DNA from: Stutzerimonas decontaminans
GTDB taxonomy: Bacteria > Pseudomonadota > Gammaproteobacteria > Pseudomonadales > Pseudomonadaceae
Reading direction: 5' to 3'
DNA length: 64,000 nucleotides
Assembly: GCF_000661915.1 (NCBI RefSeq)
Contig: NZ_CP007509.1
Span: 682,001 to 746,000, forward strand
The first letter of the stretch is position 1; every line of letters begins with the position of its first letter. Below the pieces are notes generated by a model. That model did not search any database. It saw nothing but the letters and a program-made list of their open reading frames with translations, and was not told where the DNA came from. Positions 1 to 9,259 of the stretch are shown here, piece after piece. The position numbers and the translations under genes were made by a program.

Positions 1-783
1 GGGCTGCGGCCAGCCGAACAGTTCACAGCTGTTGCGATAGCTGGCTGTGGCCAGCTCTTCGGCGCTGACACCCTTCAGCTCGGCCAGCATCCGGCAGATA
101 TCGGGCAGCAGTTCCGGGCTGTTGCGCTCGCCGGCGTGGCCGGCTGGTGGAATGTCCGGCGAGTCGGTTTCCAGCACGATGGCATCCAGCGGCAACTGTT
201 TCAGCACCCGCTGCATGCGCTGCGCCTGCGGCCAGGTGCCGGCGCCTCCGAGCCCGAGTTTGAAGCCCAGGCGCAAGTACTCCCGCGCCTCTTCCCAGCT
301 GCCACTGAATGCGTGCACGACACCCGCGCGCTCCAGCTTGTGTCGCTTGAGCATGGCGATCATCGGTGCATGGGCGCGACGCACATGCAGCAGTACCGGC
401 AGGCTGAATTCCGCGGCCAGTGCCAGCTGGGCTTCGAGTAGTTCGTGCTGACGCTCGATGTCGGGATCCTCGACGTAGTAGTCCAGGCCAATCTCGCCGA
501 TGGCGCAGAGGTTGGGATCGCCGTGCAGGCGCTCCAGCCAGTCGCGCAATTGCTGCAGATGCTCGTCCCGATGCTCTTCGATGAACACCGGGTGCAGGCC
601 CAGCGCGGCATAAATACTCGGCTGCTCGCAGGCCAGCTGCCAGACACGTTGCCAATTGGCTTCATGTACACCGAGCACCACAATGCGCTCGACTCCGGCG
701 TTCTGGCTGCGAGCAATGACCTGCGCCCGGTCGTCATCGAACATTTCGAAATCGAGGTGAGTATGGGTGTCGATCAGTTGCAC
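1..783 (-). CDS. TatD-family metal-dependent hydrolase/DNase (partial, C-terminus off the left edge)
   Basis: The minus strand reads as an open frame of 261 codons from a GTG at 783 to the window edge with no stop, so the extreme C-terminus is missing. The start gives VQLIDTHTHLDFEMFDDD, whose HTH is the HxH metal pair of TatD amidohydrolase-fold nucleases. Other family motifs are GEIGLDYY, LHVRRAH and ETDSP near the C-terminal end. Upstream of GTG, ACGGAGCC is a plausible ribosome site; no ATG fits the N-terminal motif. TatD proteins (about 260 residues) are cytosolic 3'-5' exonucleases or related hydrolases. The sequence looks nearer to YjjV/YcfH types than to TatD itself, but I cannot separate them. 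Confidence 0.85.
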   Translation of the reverse strand, partial: MQLIDTHTHLDFEMFDDDRAQVIARSQNAGVERIVVLGVHEANWQRVWQLACEQPSIYAALGLHPVFIEEHRDEHLQQLRDWLERLHGDPNLCAIGEIGLDYYVEDPDIERQHELLEAQLALAAEFSLPVLLHVRRAHAPMIAMLKRHKLERAGVVHAFSGSWEEAREYLRLGFKLGLGGAGTWPQAQRMQRVLKQLPLDAIVLETDSPDIPPAGHAGERNSPELLPDICRMLAELKGVSAEELATASYRNSCELFGWPQP

Positions 784-826
784 GACAGGCTCCGTACGGT
801 GGGCGGACGGTAATGCTACATCGCCT

Positions 827-1069
827 TCAACGGCTTTCCTCTTCGATCTGGATGTCGCTGACGCCCAGTTCGCTCAGTCGGCTGGCCTCGCTTGGATGGA
901 CCGGGTCTTCCCAGGGCGCGTCGCCGGCGGCGCGCGGCTCGCGCACGTGATGCAGCAGAATTTCCAGCTCGGCCTGCTCGAGACCGGGCACTTCGAACGA
1001 GCTGATCAGCAGCGAGGCGGGCTCGCCGTTGATGCGGTAGTGAATGCGGTAACGCTTTAGATCGGTCAT
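827..1069 (-). CDS. Small conserved hypothetical protein (80 aa)
   Basis: The ATG at 1069 (MTDLKRYRIHYRING...) is preceded by AGGA about nine bases upstream, so I prefer it to the longer open frame that begins at 1150. The product is an 80-residue acidic soluble protein with no signal peptide, no membrane segment and no cysteine. I do not recognise a named domain; the N-terminal half has alternating hydrophobic residues as in a small beta protein and the C-terminus is charged. It lies 43 bp upstream of the TatD-like gene and just downstream of ada, all on the minus strand, so it may be co-transcribed with them. Confidence 0.6.
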   Translation of the reverse strand: MTDLKRYRIHYRINGEPASLLISSFEVPGLEQAELEILLHHVREPRAAGDAPWEDPVHPSEASRLSELGVSDIQIEEESR

Positions 1070-1121
1070 GGCGGGCTTCCTGCGGTTGGCGGCACTGAAG
1101 TATCCGACCGCCGAAAACACC

Positions 1122-2162
1122 TCAGGCTCCCGAATCACCCTGCGCTTCACGCTCGAGCAGTGCGGCCTTGCGTTCCAGGCCCCAGCGATAGCCGGTCAGC
1201 GCCTGATGGCTGCCGACCACGCGGTGGCAGGGCACCAGCAGGCCGACCGGGTTGCTGGCGCAGGCGCGGGCGACTGCCCGGGCGTGGCTGCCGAGGGTCG
1301 CCGCCAGCTCGCCGTAGCGCCGGGTCTCGCCGACGGGGATCTGCTGCAATGCCTGCCAGACCCGTTGCTGAAAGGCTGTGCCGCGCAGGTCGAGGGGCAA
1401 CTGGGCGGCCCGCTGTGGTTCCTCCAGTTGGCCGACAATTGCCTGCAGCCATTCACCCAGCCCGGCCTGATCGCGCTGCAGTTGTGCGGCGGTAAAGCGC
1501 GAGCGCAACTCGTCTTCCAGCACCGTTTCGTCGTTACCGAATAGCAGCGCGCAGACACCCTTGTCGCTGCTGGCGATCAGCAGCAGGCCGAGCGGGCAGG
1601 GCGCCAGGGCATAGCGCAGGGTTTCGCCAGCACCTTTGCGGCGGCGCTGGGCCGGCGTCAGCGCCTGCGCGTCCGCATAGGGCGCCCGTGTGCCGGAATA
1701 GCCGGCGGTGAGGGCGGCATCGAGTACCGAATCGGCTTTCGCCAGGTGGGTTTCCAGGCGTTCGCGGCGGCGTGCCGCTGACCAGGCGCGCGGCGTCATG
1801 CCGGTGCGCGCCTTGAATGCGCGTGTCAGATAGGCAGGCGACAGTCCGATACGCGCGGCCAGCTGCTGCAGTGGCAGCGGCGCTTCGGTTTCGTCGAGCA
1901 GGCGGCAGGCGGCGACCACCAGTGCATCGAGCTGCTCGCTCGGGCTCGGGCCGCAGGGCGAGCAACGGCGGCATGGCCGGTATCCGGCGGCCTGGGCCGC
2001 TGCCGGATCGATATAGAACGCCGTACGCTCGCGGGCCGGCCGGCGTGCCGGGCAGCTGGGGCGGCAGAAAATGCCGGTCGAGCGCACGGCGAATACGAAG
2101 CGGCCATCGAAGGCGGCATCACGTTCGCATAGCGCTTGCCAGCAGCGGTCCTGGTCGAGCAT
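1122..2162 (-). CDS. ada: Ada: bifunctional methylphosphotriester/O6-methylguanine methyltransferase and regulator
   Basis: Repairs alkylated DNA by transferring methyl groups to its own cysteines; in the family the methylated N-domain becomes a transcriptional activator. The protein is 346 aa (E. coli Ada 354). The N-terminal zinc domain carries the four cysteines C33, C37, C64 and C67 (CRPSC and PCRRC), equivalent to E. coli C38, C42, C69 and C72. An AraC-type helix-turn-helix follows (about 80-180). The C-terminal alkyltransferase domain has the acceptor C312 in VPCHRVVG. The ATG at 2162 has GGGAG at proper spacing; the upstream extension of the open frame lacks Ada similarity. I saw no convincing Ada box upstream. 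Confidence 0.93.
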   Translation of the reverse strand: MLDQDRCWQALCERDAAFDGRFVFAVRSTGIFCRPSCPARRPARERTAFYIDPAAAQAAGYRPCRRCSPCGPSPSEQLDALVVAACRLLDETEAPLPLQQLAARIGLSPAYLTRAFKARTGMTPRAWSAARRRERLETHLAKADSVLDAALTAGYSGTRAPYADAQALTPAQRRRKGAGETLRYALAPCPLGLLLIASSDKGVCALLFGNDETVLEDELRSRFTAAQLQRDQAGLGEWLQAIVGQLEEPQRAAQLPLDLRGTAFQQRVWQALQQIPVGETRRYGELAATLGSHARAVARACASNPVGLLVPCHRVVGSHQALTGYRWGLERKAALLEREAQGDSGA

Positions 2163-2320
2163 GGCGCGACTCCCCTGGTTGATGCAGCGATTGTCGGACC
2201 TCGGCGGGCCGTGCGCCAATCCAAAGCGTGCTTTCAAAGTCGATGGGGAGCATGGAAGCCGCCCCGTGATTGCCGTAACCTGCAGCATCGCCCTGACCGA
2301 GAAGGACCTGCAAGCCGCTG

Positions 2321-3211
2321 ATGAAAACGCCTAAACGACTCGAACCGCTGATCGAGGATGGCCTGATCGACGAGGTGCTGCGGCCGCTGATGAGCGGCAA
2401 GGAAGCAGCGGTATACGTGGTGCGCTGTGGCGATGAGCTGCGCTGCGCCAAGGTCTACAAGGAAGCCAACAAGCGCAGCTTCCGCCAGGCCGTGAAGTAC
2501 CAGGAAGGCCGCAAGGTGCGCAGCAGCCGCGATGCCCGCGCCATGGCCAAGGCATCCAAGCACGGCCGCAAGGAGAAGGAAGAGAACTGGCAGAACGCCG
2601 AAGTCGCGGCGCTCTTTCGCCTGGCCGACGCCGGCGTGCGTGTGCCCAAGCCGTACGACTTTCTCGATGGCGTCCTGCTGATGGAGATGATCGCCGGCGA
2701 GGATGGCGACGCCGCGCCACGGCTCAATGACGTCGAGCTGCATCCGGACGATGCCCGCGAGTTCCATGCCTTCATGATCCACGAAGTGGTCAAGATGCTT
2801 TGCGCGGGGCTGGTGCACGGTGACCTGTCCGAATTCAACGTGCTGCTCGACGAACACGGCCCGGTGATCATCGACCTGCCGCAGGCGGTTGATGCGGCCG
2901 GCAACAACCACGCGTTCGAGATGCTCGAGCGCGATGTCGGCAATATGTCGGCCTATTTCGGCCGGTTCGCACCGGAGCTCAAGTTCACCCGCTATGCCAA
3001 GGAGATGTGGGCGCTGTATGAGCAGGGCAAGCTGACGCCCGAAACCGAGCTGACTGGCGAGTTTGCCGAGCCGGAAGATGCCGCGGATATCGAAGCGGTA
3101 ATGCGGGAGATCAAGGCCACGCTGGCCGAGCAGGAGCGGCGGGAGGCCTTGCGCGGCGCGGACGATGCGCCGAAGGATGAGCCGCCGGAGCCGCCATGGA
3201 TGAGGGGTTGA
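2321..3211 (+). CDS. RIO1-family serine protein kinase
   Basis: A 296-residue cytosolic atypical protein kinase. Visible motifs: the flexible ATP-binding segment SGKEAAVY (25-32), the nucleotide lysine near K44 (CAKVYK), the catalytic loop HGDLSEFN (166-173, catalytic D168) and the metal-binding segment IIDLPQ (183-188, D185). This is the RIO pattern, in which DLPQ replaces the DFG of ordinary kinases. The C-terminal tail (after about 250) is charged and ends in a proline-rich stretch. Pseudomonads usually carry one such protein; its substrate is unknown. The gene is divergent from ada (158 bp between starts), and an inverted repeat lies downstream. Confidence 0.9.
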   Translation: MKTPKRLEPLIEDGLIDEVLRPLMSGKEAAVYVVRCGDELRCAKVYKEANKRSFRQAVKYQEGRKVRSSRDARAMAKASKHGRKEKEENWQNAEVAALFRLADAGVRVPKPYDFLDGVLLMEMIAGEDGDAAPRLNDVELHPDDAREFHAFMIHEVVKMLCAGLVHGDLSEFNVLLDEHGPVIIDLPQAVDAAGNNHAFEMLERDVGNMSAYFGRFAPELKFTRYAKEMWALYEQGKLTPETELTGEFAEPEDAADIEAVMREIKATLAEQERREALRGADDAPKDEPPEPPWMRG

Positions 3212-3285
3212 TCGTTGGCTGCTCAGGTACCGTGCGGTTGGGTTGATTAGCCAGCCGTTTGCCAGTTTGGTTCCGCCCTGCTCGG

Positions 3286-3336
3286 GGTTGCTTTCTCTTG
3301 CCTGCACAACGTCGCCTGGGCCAGGAGAAAGCAACC
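3286..3336. repeat. Inverted repeat with 12-bp perfect arms (possible terminator or dispersed element)
   Basis: GGTTGCTTTCTC (3286-3297) is repeated inverted as GAGAAAGCAACC (3325-3336) with 27 bp between. It sits between the convergent RIO kinase and efflux outer-membrane genes. There is no long T-run on either strand, so it is not a textbook intrinsic terminator. Similar GGTTxCTTTCT...AGAAAGxAACC elements recur between genes in pseudomonads, so a dispersed repeat is the likeliest reading. Confidence 0.55.
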
Positions 3337-3402
3337 AACGAGAAGGGCGCCCCGCCATCCGAACCCGCAGAGCTCTCTAGGTTTGTTGTCCCTGAACGCC
3401 AA

Positions 3403-4890
3403 TCAGGGCTGTGATCGCTCCAAAGCACTGGCCTCGCTCGGTGTATCCGAAGTTTCCGCGGCCTCCGCCTGCCACCCACCACCCAACGCTACATACAACG
3501 CCACCTGCGCCGTCGCCAGCGCGGTCCTGCCTTCCAGCGCCCGCTGGCGGGCCTGCAGCGCACCGCGCTGGGCGTCCAGCACCTCGCTCAGGTTCGCCTC
3601 ACCCAGCTCGTAGCTGCGTTGCGCCAGCCGATGTGCCCGTTCACGGTGCTCGCGGGTGCGGCTCAGGGACGTGTGCCTGCGCTGCTGACCGGCCATCCTC
3701 GTCAGGCCGCGCTCTACTTCCTCCAAGGCTCGCGTCAGGGCCTGCTCGAAGGCGACATAGGCCGTCTCGCCCTCGGCATCGGCCAGGTCGATGGCGGCGC
3801 CGCGGCGTGGATAGTCCAGCAGCGGCAGGCCAAAGGTGGCGCCGACCCGGGCGAATTTCGAGGCGCTGGAAATGGCGTCGCCCAACGCGAAGCCCGAGCG
3901 ACCCACGGCGGCCTGCACCGCCAGTTTCGGAAACAGGTCGCGGCGGGCGGCCAGCGATTGCAGCTCGGCGGCGTCCAGCCGCGCCGCTTCGGCGATCAGG
4001 TCCGGACGGCGGCGCAGCAAGTCGACGGGCTGGCCGGGGGCGATGCGCTGCTCGGCCAGCGGCACCGGCGCGCTGGCGGCGAGACGCGCGGCGGTGCTGC
4101 CCGGCGGCTCGGCGAGCAGGGTGTCCAGCGCCAGCTGCGCTTCGGCCAGATGAATGTCCAGCTCGTCCAGATCGGCTTCCAGCGACGCGCGCTCGGCGGA
4201 GGTGGCTTCCACATCCAGTCGGGTCACCTCGCCGGCGTGAAACAGCAGCCCGGCGATGCGCTCCAGCTCGCGCGCCACTTCGATGCCTTCGACCAGCAGG
4301 GCGCGCTGGCCCTGCAGCGCGCGTAGTTGCAGATAGCCCTGTGCGGTGTTCGAGGCCACGGCGAGCCGCGCCGCCACCGTCTGCGCCTCGGCCGAACGCA
4401 GTTGCCGGGCCGCGCTGTCACGCCGGGCGCGGGTGGCGCCGAACAGGTCGAGTTCCCAGGTCGCCTGCAAGGCCAGCTCCCAGGTGTCGACGCTGATCAC
4501 ATCATCGTCAGGAATGAAGTCGGCCAGCGGGCTTCCAGGTTCGGCGTCCTGATCGTTCTCGACCCACTGGCGGCTGGCCGAACCGGGCAGGTCGAAGCTC
4601 GGCAGCAGGCCGGCACGCGACTGGCGCAGCTGGGCTCGTGCAGCCGTTACGCGCGCCATCGCCAGACGTACATCGTGGTTCTGCTGCATGGCGCGGCTGA
4701 CCAGCGCGGTGAGCTGCGGGTCATCGAACTGGTGCCACCAGGCGGCCAGCGTTTCGGCATCCGCTGCTTGCGCGCCGGCGGCACTGAACCAGCCTTCCGG
4801 CAGTTGCGGATCGGCATGCTGCGGTGCGCTGGAGCAGGCGCTCAGAGCCAGGGCGAGCAGCAGCGGGGCGGCCAGGGCCTTGGCGGTCAT
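3403..4890 (-). CDS. RND efflux outer-membrane factor (OprM/NodT type lipoprotein)
   Basis: Outer-membrane channel of the tripartite pump encoded by the three adjacent genes. The 495-aa protein starts with a lipoprotein signal (lipobox LSAC, acylated C19), followed by two tandem OEP repeats typical of OprM/NodT channels (the alternation of long alpha-helical segments such as LRQSRAGLLPSFDL and LAARRDLFPKLAVQ). The start overlaps the stop of the RND gene by four bases (ATGA), showing translational coupling. It is the last gene of the operon MFP-RND-OMF. The substrate cannot be told from sequence. Confidence 0.93.
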   Translation of the reverse strand: MTAKALAAPLLLALALSACSSAPQHADPQLPEGWFSAAGAQAADAETLAAWWHQFDDPQLTALVSRAMQQNHDVRLAMARVTAARAQLRQSRAGLLPSFDLPGSASRQWVENDQDAEPGSPLADFIPDDDVISVDTWELALQATWELDLFGATRARRDSAARQLRSAEAQTVAARLAVASNTAQGYLQLRALQGQRALLVEGIEVARELERIAGLLFHAGEVTRLDVEATSAERASLEADLDELDIHLAEAQLALDTLLAEPPGSTAARLAASAPVPLAEQRIAPGQPVDLLRRRPDLIAEAARLDAAELQSLAARRDLFPKLAVQAAVGRSGFALGDAISSASKFARVGATFGLPLLDYPRRGAAIDLADAEGETAYVAFEQALTRALEEVERGLTRMAGQQRRHTSLSRTREHRERAHRLAQRSYELGEANLSEVLDAQRGALQARQRALEGRTALATAQVALYVALGGGWQAEAAETSDTPSEASALERSQP

Positions 4891-7800
4891 GCGGTTTCCT
4901 CCGGACGCACTTTCATGAACAGCAGGTACAGGCAGGGCACCGCCAGCAGGGTCAGCAGCGTGGCGAAGCCCAGGCCGCCCATGATGGTCACCGCCATGTT
5001 GGCGAAGAACGGGTCGAACAGCAGCGGCACCATACCCAGCACCGTGGTGCCGGCGGCCATCATCACCGGTCGCAGGCGCGACGCCGAGGCTTCGATAATG
5101 GCGGTCAGCCGCGGCACCTCGTCATCGATCTGCCGGTCGATCTCGTCCACCAGCACCACCGCATTCTTGATCAGCATGCCGGTCAGGCTGAGCAGGCCGA
5201 GCAGCGCCATGAAGCCGAACGCCTGGCCGGTGAGCAGCAGGCCGAAGCTCACCCCGCAGATTGCCATGGGCACCACCAGCCAGATCATCAGCGGCTGGCG
5301 CACCTTAGCGAACAGCAGCACGGTGACCAGCACCATCGCCAGATAGGGCACCGCGAGCGTGCTGGCCAGCGCCTGCTGGGCATCGGATGACTGTTCGTAG
5401 TCGCCGCCCCATTTCAGGCTGTAGTTGACCGGCAGTTCGATGCCCTCGATAAGGGGACGGATGCGCTGGTGTGCCTCGTTGGTATTCTCGCCATCCCGCG
5501 GCTCGGCGCGAATGGAGATGGTGCGCTCGCGGTCGTAGCGCACGATGATGCTGTCCTCGCTGGTTGGCTCGATGCCATCGGCGACCTGCGCCAGCGGCAC
5601 GTAGCCGTTGCCCGCCGGACTCCAGATCAAACGTTGCAGCAGGTCGTCGCTGCCGACGCGGTCCTCCGGCGCGGCGCGCAGCAGCACCGGGATCAGCTCG
5701 TCGCGCTCGCGTAGCAGACTGACCCGCTGGCCCTCGCTGCCGGCGGCCAACGCGCGCGCCACCGCCTGGCGGGTCAGACCGGCGTCTGCAAGGCGATCCA
5801 GGGCCAGTTGCGGGCGCAGCACCAGCACCGGCTGGCGCCAGTCGTCGCGCACGTTGAATACCTTGCCCTCATCCTGCAGTCGCTTGCGGCCTTCGGCGGA
5901 GATGGCTCGCAGCACCTCGATATCCGGACCGCTGATGCGCGCCTCCAGCTTGGCCTCGGCGTTGGGGCCGAACATGAACTGCGCAGCCGTGACATCGGCC
6001 GAGGGGTAGCGCTGCGGCAACTCCTGGTTGATCTGCCGCACCAGGCCGTCGATCAGCTCGGCATCCTCGGTGCGCACGAGAAAGTGCATCAGCGACGAAT
6101 TCGGCTGCTCCGGCATGTAGGTCAGCATGAAGCGCGAGGCCCCGGCGCCGATGAAGCTGGACACGCCGCTGACGCCCTCCATCTCCGCCAGGTACTCCTC
6201 GACGTCGCTCGCGGTGCGCGCCGTATCGCGGATATGCGTGCCCTGCGGCAGGAACAGGTTGACGTAGAACAGCGGCGTACTCGACGGTGGAAAGAAGCTC
6301 TGCGGCAGGCGGGTGAAAATCACTGCGCTGACCACCGTCAGCACCACCAGCACGCCGATGGTCAGCCAGGGCCGATGCAGCACGCCACCGGCCAGCCGCC
6401 GATAACGGTTGTACCAGGGGCCGTTGTACGCGGCGTCGGGGTCCTCGTCGGTTTTTGCATTGCGCAGCAGGTAATGGCCGAACAGCGGCACCAGCAGCAG
6501 CGCCAACAGCCAGCTGAGCAGCAGCGACACGGCGATGACGAAGAACAGCGAGAAGAGGAATTCGCCAGTGGTGTCCTGGGACAGGCCGATGCCGGCGAAC
6601 GCGAGGATGCCGATGATGGTCGCGCCGAGCAGCGGCCATTGCGTCTGCCGAAGCGTCTGCTGCGATGCTTCGAGAATGCTCTTGCCCTGGCGCTGGCGCA
6701 CCAGCATGCCGTCGCAGACCACCACCGCGTTGTCCACCAGCATGCCCATGGCGATGATCAGCGCGCCGAGGGAAATCCGCTCCAACTCGATGCCCGCTAG
6801 CCACATCACCAGCAGCGTGCCGAGCACGGTGAGGAACAGCACCGCGCCAATGATGAAGCCGGCGCGCAGGCCCATGGCGATGCACAGCACGCCGACCACG
6901 ATGGCTACCGAGAGGAACACGTTGAGCGCGAAGCTGTTTACCGATTCGTCGACGATCTGATGCTGCTCATACAGCGGATGCAGCTCGGCGCCCAGCGGCA
7001 TGCGGTGCTCGTTGGCCTGCAGGACCGCTTCGACGCTATGCCCGACCTCGACGATATTCGCCCCGGAAACCCCGCTGATACCGAGCGTCAGCGCCTGCTG
7101 GCCGTTGTGACGGATGATCTGCTGCGGCCGCTCGGCATATTCCCGCGAGAGCTTGGCGATCGCGCCCAGTTCGACCCGCTGCGGTCCTTGGCCGACCGGC
7201 AGCGCTCGCAGTTCTTCCAGCGAATCGAAAGCGCCGCTCGGGCGCAGGCGTACGAAGAATTCACCGGCATTCACCCCGCCGGCATCGACGGCGGCATCGG
7301 TATCGGCCAGCGCCGCGGCGATCTCGTCGGGAGCAACACCGAGTGCGGCCAGCTGCGCCTGGTCGACCTCCACCAGGATGCGCTCCTCCTGCACGCCGGC
7401 GATCTCCACCTTGCCGACGCCGTCGGCGGTGAGCAGCGCGCGGCGCAGGTCCTTGGCCGTTTCGTGCAGCTCCTTGAGGGTCAGGCCGTCGCCAGTGAGC
7501 GCGTAGAAGATGCCGTAGACGTCGCCGAAATCATCGTTGACCTGCGGCGGCTCGATGCCGGGCGGCAGGTCGCCCTGGGCATCGTTGATCTTGTTGCGCA
7601 GCTCGTCCCAGATCTGCGGCAGCGCATCACCAGCGTAGCGGTCCTGCATCTCCACGCGGATCTCGGCGATGCCCGGCATCGAGCGCGAGCGGATCTCCTT
7701 GATCTGCGACATCTGCTGGATGGCGCTTTCCAGCGGCTCGGTCACCTGCTGTTCGACCTCCAGCGCCGTGGCGCCGGGGTACTGCACATTGACGATGGCC

Positions 7801-7931
7801 TGCTTGATGGTGAACTCAGGGTCCTCCAGGCGACCGATCTCGAAGAACGCGAGAATGCCGCCGAACAGACAGATCAGTACCAGAATCCAGATGTTGACCG
7901 GGCGGTGGATGGCGTAACGGGCGAAATCCAT
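4887..7931 (-). CDS. RND efflux inner-membrane transporter (HAE1 family, TriC-like)
   Basis: Proton-driven inner-membrane pump, 1014 aa, starting MDFARYAIHRPVNIWIL; the longer open frame from 8024 overlaps the MFP gene and is rejected. It has the RND layout: first membrane helix at about 10-30, large periplasmic loop, a helix bundle at about 335-530, second loop, and a final bundle at about 860-1010. The TM4 motif reads GMLVDNAVVVCDG, so the second of the two proton-relay aspartates of AcrB is Asn here; the TM10 lysine is present (LIKNAVVLVD). The start is four bases after the MFP stop. Length and N-terminus resemble P. aeruginosa TriC, but only one MFP is present and the operon has its own OMF. 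Confidence 0.92.
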   Translation of the reverse strand: MDFARYAIHRPVNIWILVLICLFGGILAFFEIGRLEDPEFTIKQAIVNVQYPGATALEVEQQVTEPLESAIQQMSQIKEIRSRSMPGIAEIRVEMQDRYAGDALPQIWDELRNKINDAQGDLPPGIEPPQVNDDFGDVYGIFYALTGDGLTLKELHETAKDLRRALLTADGVGKVEIAGVQEERILVEVDQAQLAALGVAPDEIAAALADTDAAVDAGGVNAGEFFVRLRPSGAFDSLEELRALPVGQGPQRVELGAIAKLSREYAERPQQIIRHNGQQALTLGISGVSGANIVEVGHSVEAVLQANEHRMPLGAELHPLYEQHQIVDESVNSFALNVFLSVAIVVGVLCIAMGLRAGFIIGAVLFLTVLGTLLVMWLAGIELERISLGALIIAMGMLVDNAVVVCDGMLVRQRQGKSILEASQQTLRQTQWPLLGATIIGILAFAGIGLSQDTTGEFLFSLFFVIAVSLLLSWLLALLLVPLFGHYLLRNAKTDEDPDAAYNGPWYNRYRRLAGGVLHRPWLTIGVLVVLTVVSAVIFTRLPQSFFPPSSTPLFYVNLFLPQGTHIRDTARTASDVEEYLAEMEGVSGVSSFIGAGASRFMLTYMPEQPNSSLMHFLVRTEDAELIDGLVRQINQELPQRYPSADVTAAQFMFGPNAEAKLEARISGPDIEVLRAISAEGRKRLQDEGKVFNVRDDWRQPVLVLRPQLALDRLADAGLTRQAVARALAAGSEGQRVSLLRERDELIPVLLRAAPEDRVGSDDLLQRLIWSPAGNGYVPLAQVADGIEPTSEDSIIVRYDRERTISIRAEPRDGENTNEAHQRIRPLIEGIELPVNYSLKWGGDYEQSSDAQQALASTLAVPYLAMVLVTVLLFAKVRQPLMIWLVVPMAICGVSFGLLLTGQAFGFMALLGLLSLTGMLIKNAVVLVDEIDRQIDDEVPRLTAIIEASASRLRPVMMAAGTTVLGMVPLLFDPFFANMAVTIMGGLGFATLLTLLAVPCLYLLFMKVRPEETA

Positions 7932-7935
7932 CGGC

Positions 7936-9015
7936 TCAGTTCCGCTCCCGCGCTTCGATCGGTTGGTCGTCGTGCAGCTTGCTGCCGCCAGCGACGATGA
8001 TCGGCATCTGCGCCTGCAGAGCATCGCCGCGAATCAGCGCCTGATCGCCATCGACTCGCTGCAGTTGAACCGGATGGCGCCGCGCGCGGCCATCGTCAGC
8101 CTGCCAGATGAAGTGTTTGCCGTCGCTGCCGGTCTGCAATGCCGATAGCGGCAGGCGGAAACCGTCATCGGCTGTCTGCGGCAATGCGGGCCGTTGCAGG
8201 CTGACGCGCATGGCCATACCGGGCAGCAGGTTGAAATCCTCCGGCGGTTCGCCCTGCAGTACCAGGCGATAGGTGCGCGCGCCTTCGCGCGGCTGAGTGC
8301 TGTGTTCCTTGTAGCGCAGCGGCAGACGCAGGTCGGCGATCACCAGTTCAGCCTCGGCCTCGAGCTCGGGTCCGAGCGGAATGCTCAGCGCGGCGCTTTC
8401 TGGCAGGTCGACGCTGACCTCGATATGGCGGTTGTCCTGCATCTCGAACACCGGTGTGCCGACCGCCACCACCATGTCCGGCTCGGCCAGACGGCGCGCC
8501 ACCACGCCATCGAATGGCGCGTTCAGGGTGCTGTGATCGAGATCGCGCTGGGCGCTATCGCGCGCCACGCGGGCGGCCACGGTGTTGGCCTCCAGCGCTT
8601 CGATGGCGGCCGGGGCGAGGATGCCTTCGGCAAGCAGAGTGCGTTTGCGCGCCAGATCCGCTTCCAGCTGGCGCAGGCGCGCCTCGGCCTCGCGCATCTG
8701 CAGGCGGTAGTCGGTGCGGTCCAGCTGGGCCAGCGGCTGCCCGCGGCGCACGCGAGTGCCTTCGTCGATCAGGATGCGCTCGATGCGCCCGGCTACCTCG
8801 AACGACAGCTGGGTGGTGGTCACGCTCTGCACCACACCAGAAAAGCGCAGGGCTTCGGCCTTGGGTTCAGCTGGCCGCAAGGGCTCGACCAGCGCCACCC
8901 TTGGCGGTTCGGGTGCCGGCTCGGCTTCCGAGGAGCAACCGCCGAGCAGCGGCAGCGCACAGACGATGATCGTCAACCAGGCCCGGGACGCTGGGAATGC
9001 TCGCGTTGACGTCAT
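7936..9015 (-). CDS. RND efflux periplasmic adaptor (membrane-fusion lipoprotein)
   Basis: Links the RND pump to its outer-membrane channel. The 359-aa protein has a lipoprotein signal with lipobox LLGGC (acylated C27), then a barrel-sandwich half (FEVAGRIERILIDEGTRVRRGQPLAQLD), a coiled-coil hairpin (about 95-160), the second half lipoyl segment (LNAPFDGVVARRLAEPDMVVAVGTPVF) and the beta-barrel/MP domains. The ATG at 9015 has AGGAG just upstream, whereas the open frame that extends to 9240 has no signal peptide. It is the first gene of the efflux operon, divergent from the ferritin gene at 9260; no dedicated regulator lies next to it. Confidence 0.92.
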   Translation of the reverse strand: MTSTRAFPASRAWLTIIVCALPLLGGCSSEAEPAPEPPRVALVEPLRPAEPKAEALRFSGVVQSVTTTQLSFEVAGRIERILIDEGTRVRRGQPLAQLDRTDYRLQMREAEARLRQLEADLARKRTLLAEGILAPAAIEALEANTVAARVARDSAQRDLDHSTLNAPFDGVVARRLAEPDMVVAVGTPVFEMQDNRHIEVSVDLPESAALSIPLGPELEAEAELVIADLRLPLRYKEHSTQPREGARTYRLVLQGEPPEDFNLLPGMAMRVSLQRPALPQTADDGFRLPLSALQTGSDGKHFIWQADDGRARRHPVQLQRVDGDQALIRGDALQAQMPIIVAGGSKLHDDQPIEARERN

Positions 9016-9259
9016 CGGGGCTCCTGTCTGATGGGCGTTGCGGGCACTTTGGCACCCGCTGGGACTGACAATAGAGCCCCGCGCCGGCGCAGGAGTTCGC
9101 CGGCAAAGTGTTGCCAATGACGTGACCACACGGTCGCTTTCTGCCCGGGCTCTGCCACACTGAAGCTGGCGCGCTGCGGCTGCGCAGCGCTTGACCGGCA
9201 CAGACTCAGCGGGGATGCTTGCCCGCTGTTGAAGACGCATCAGTCATGGGGAATAGGCA

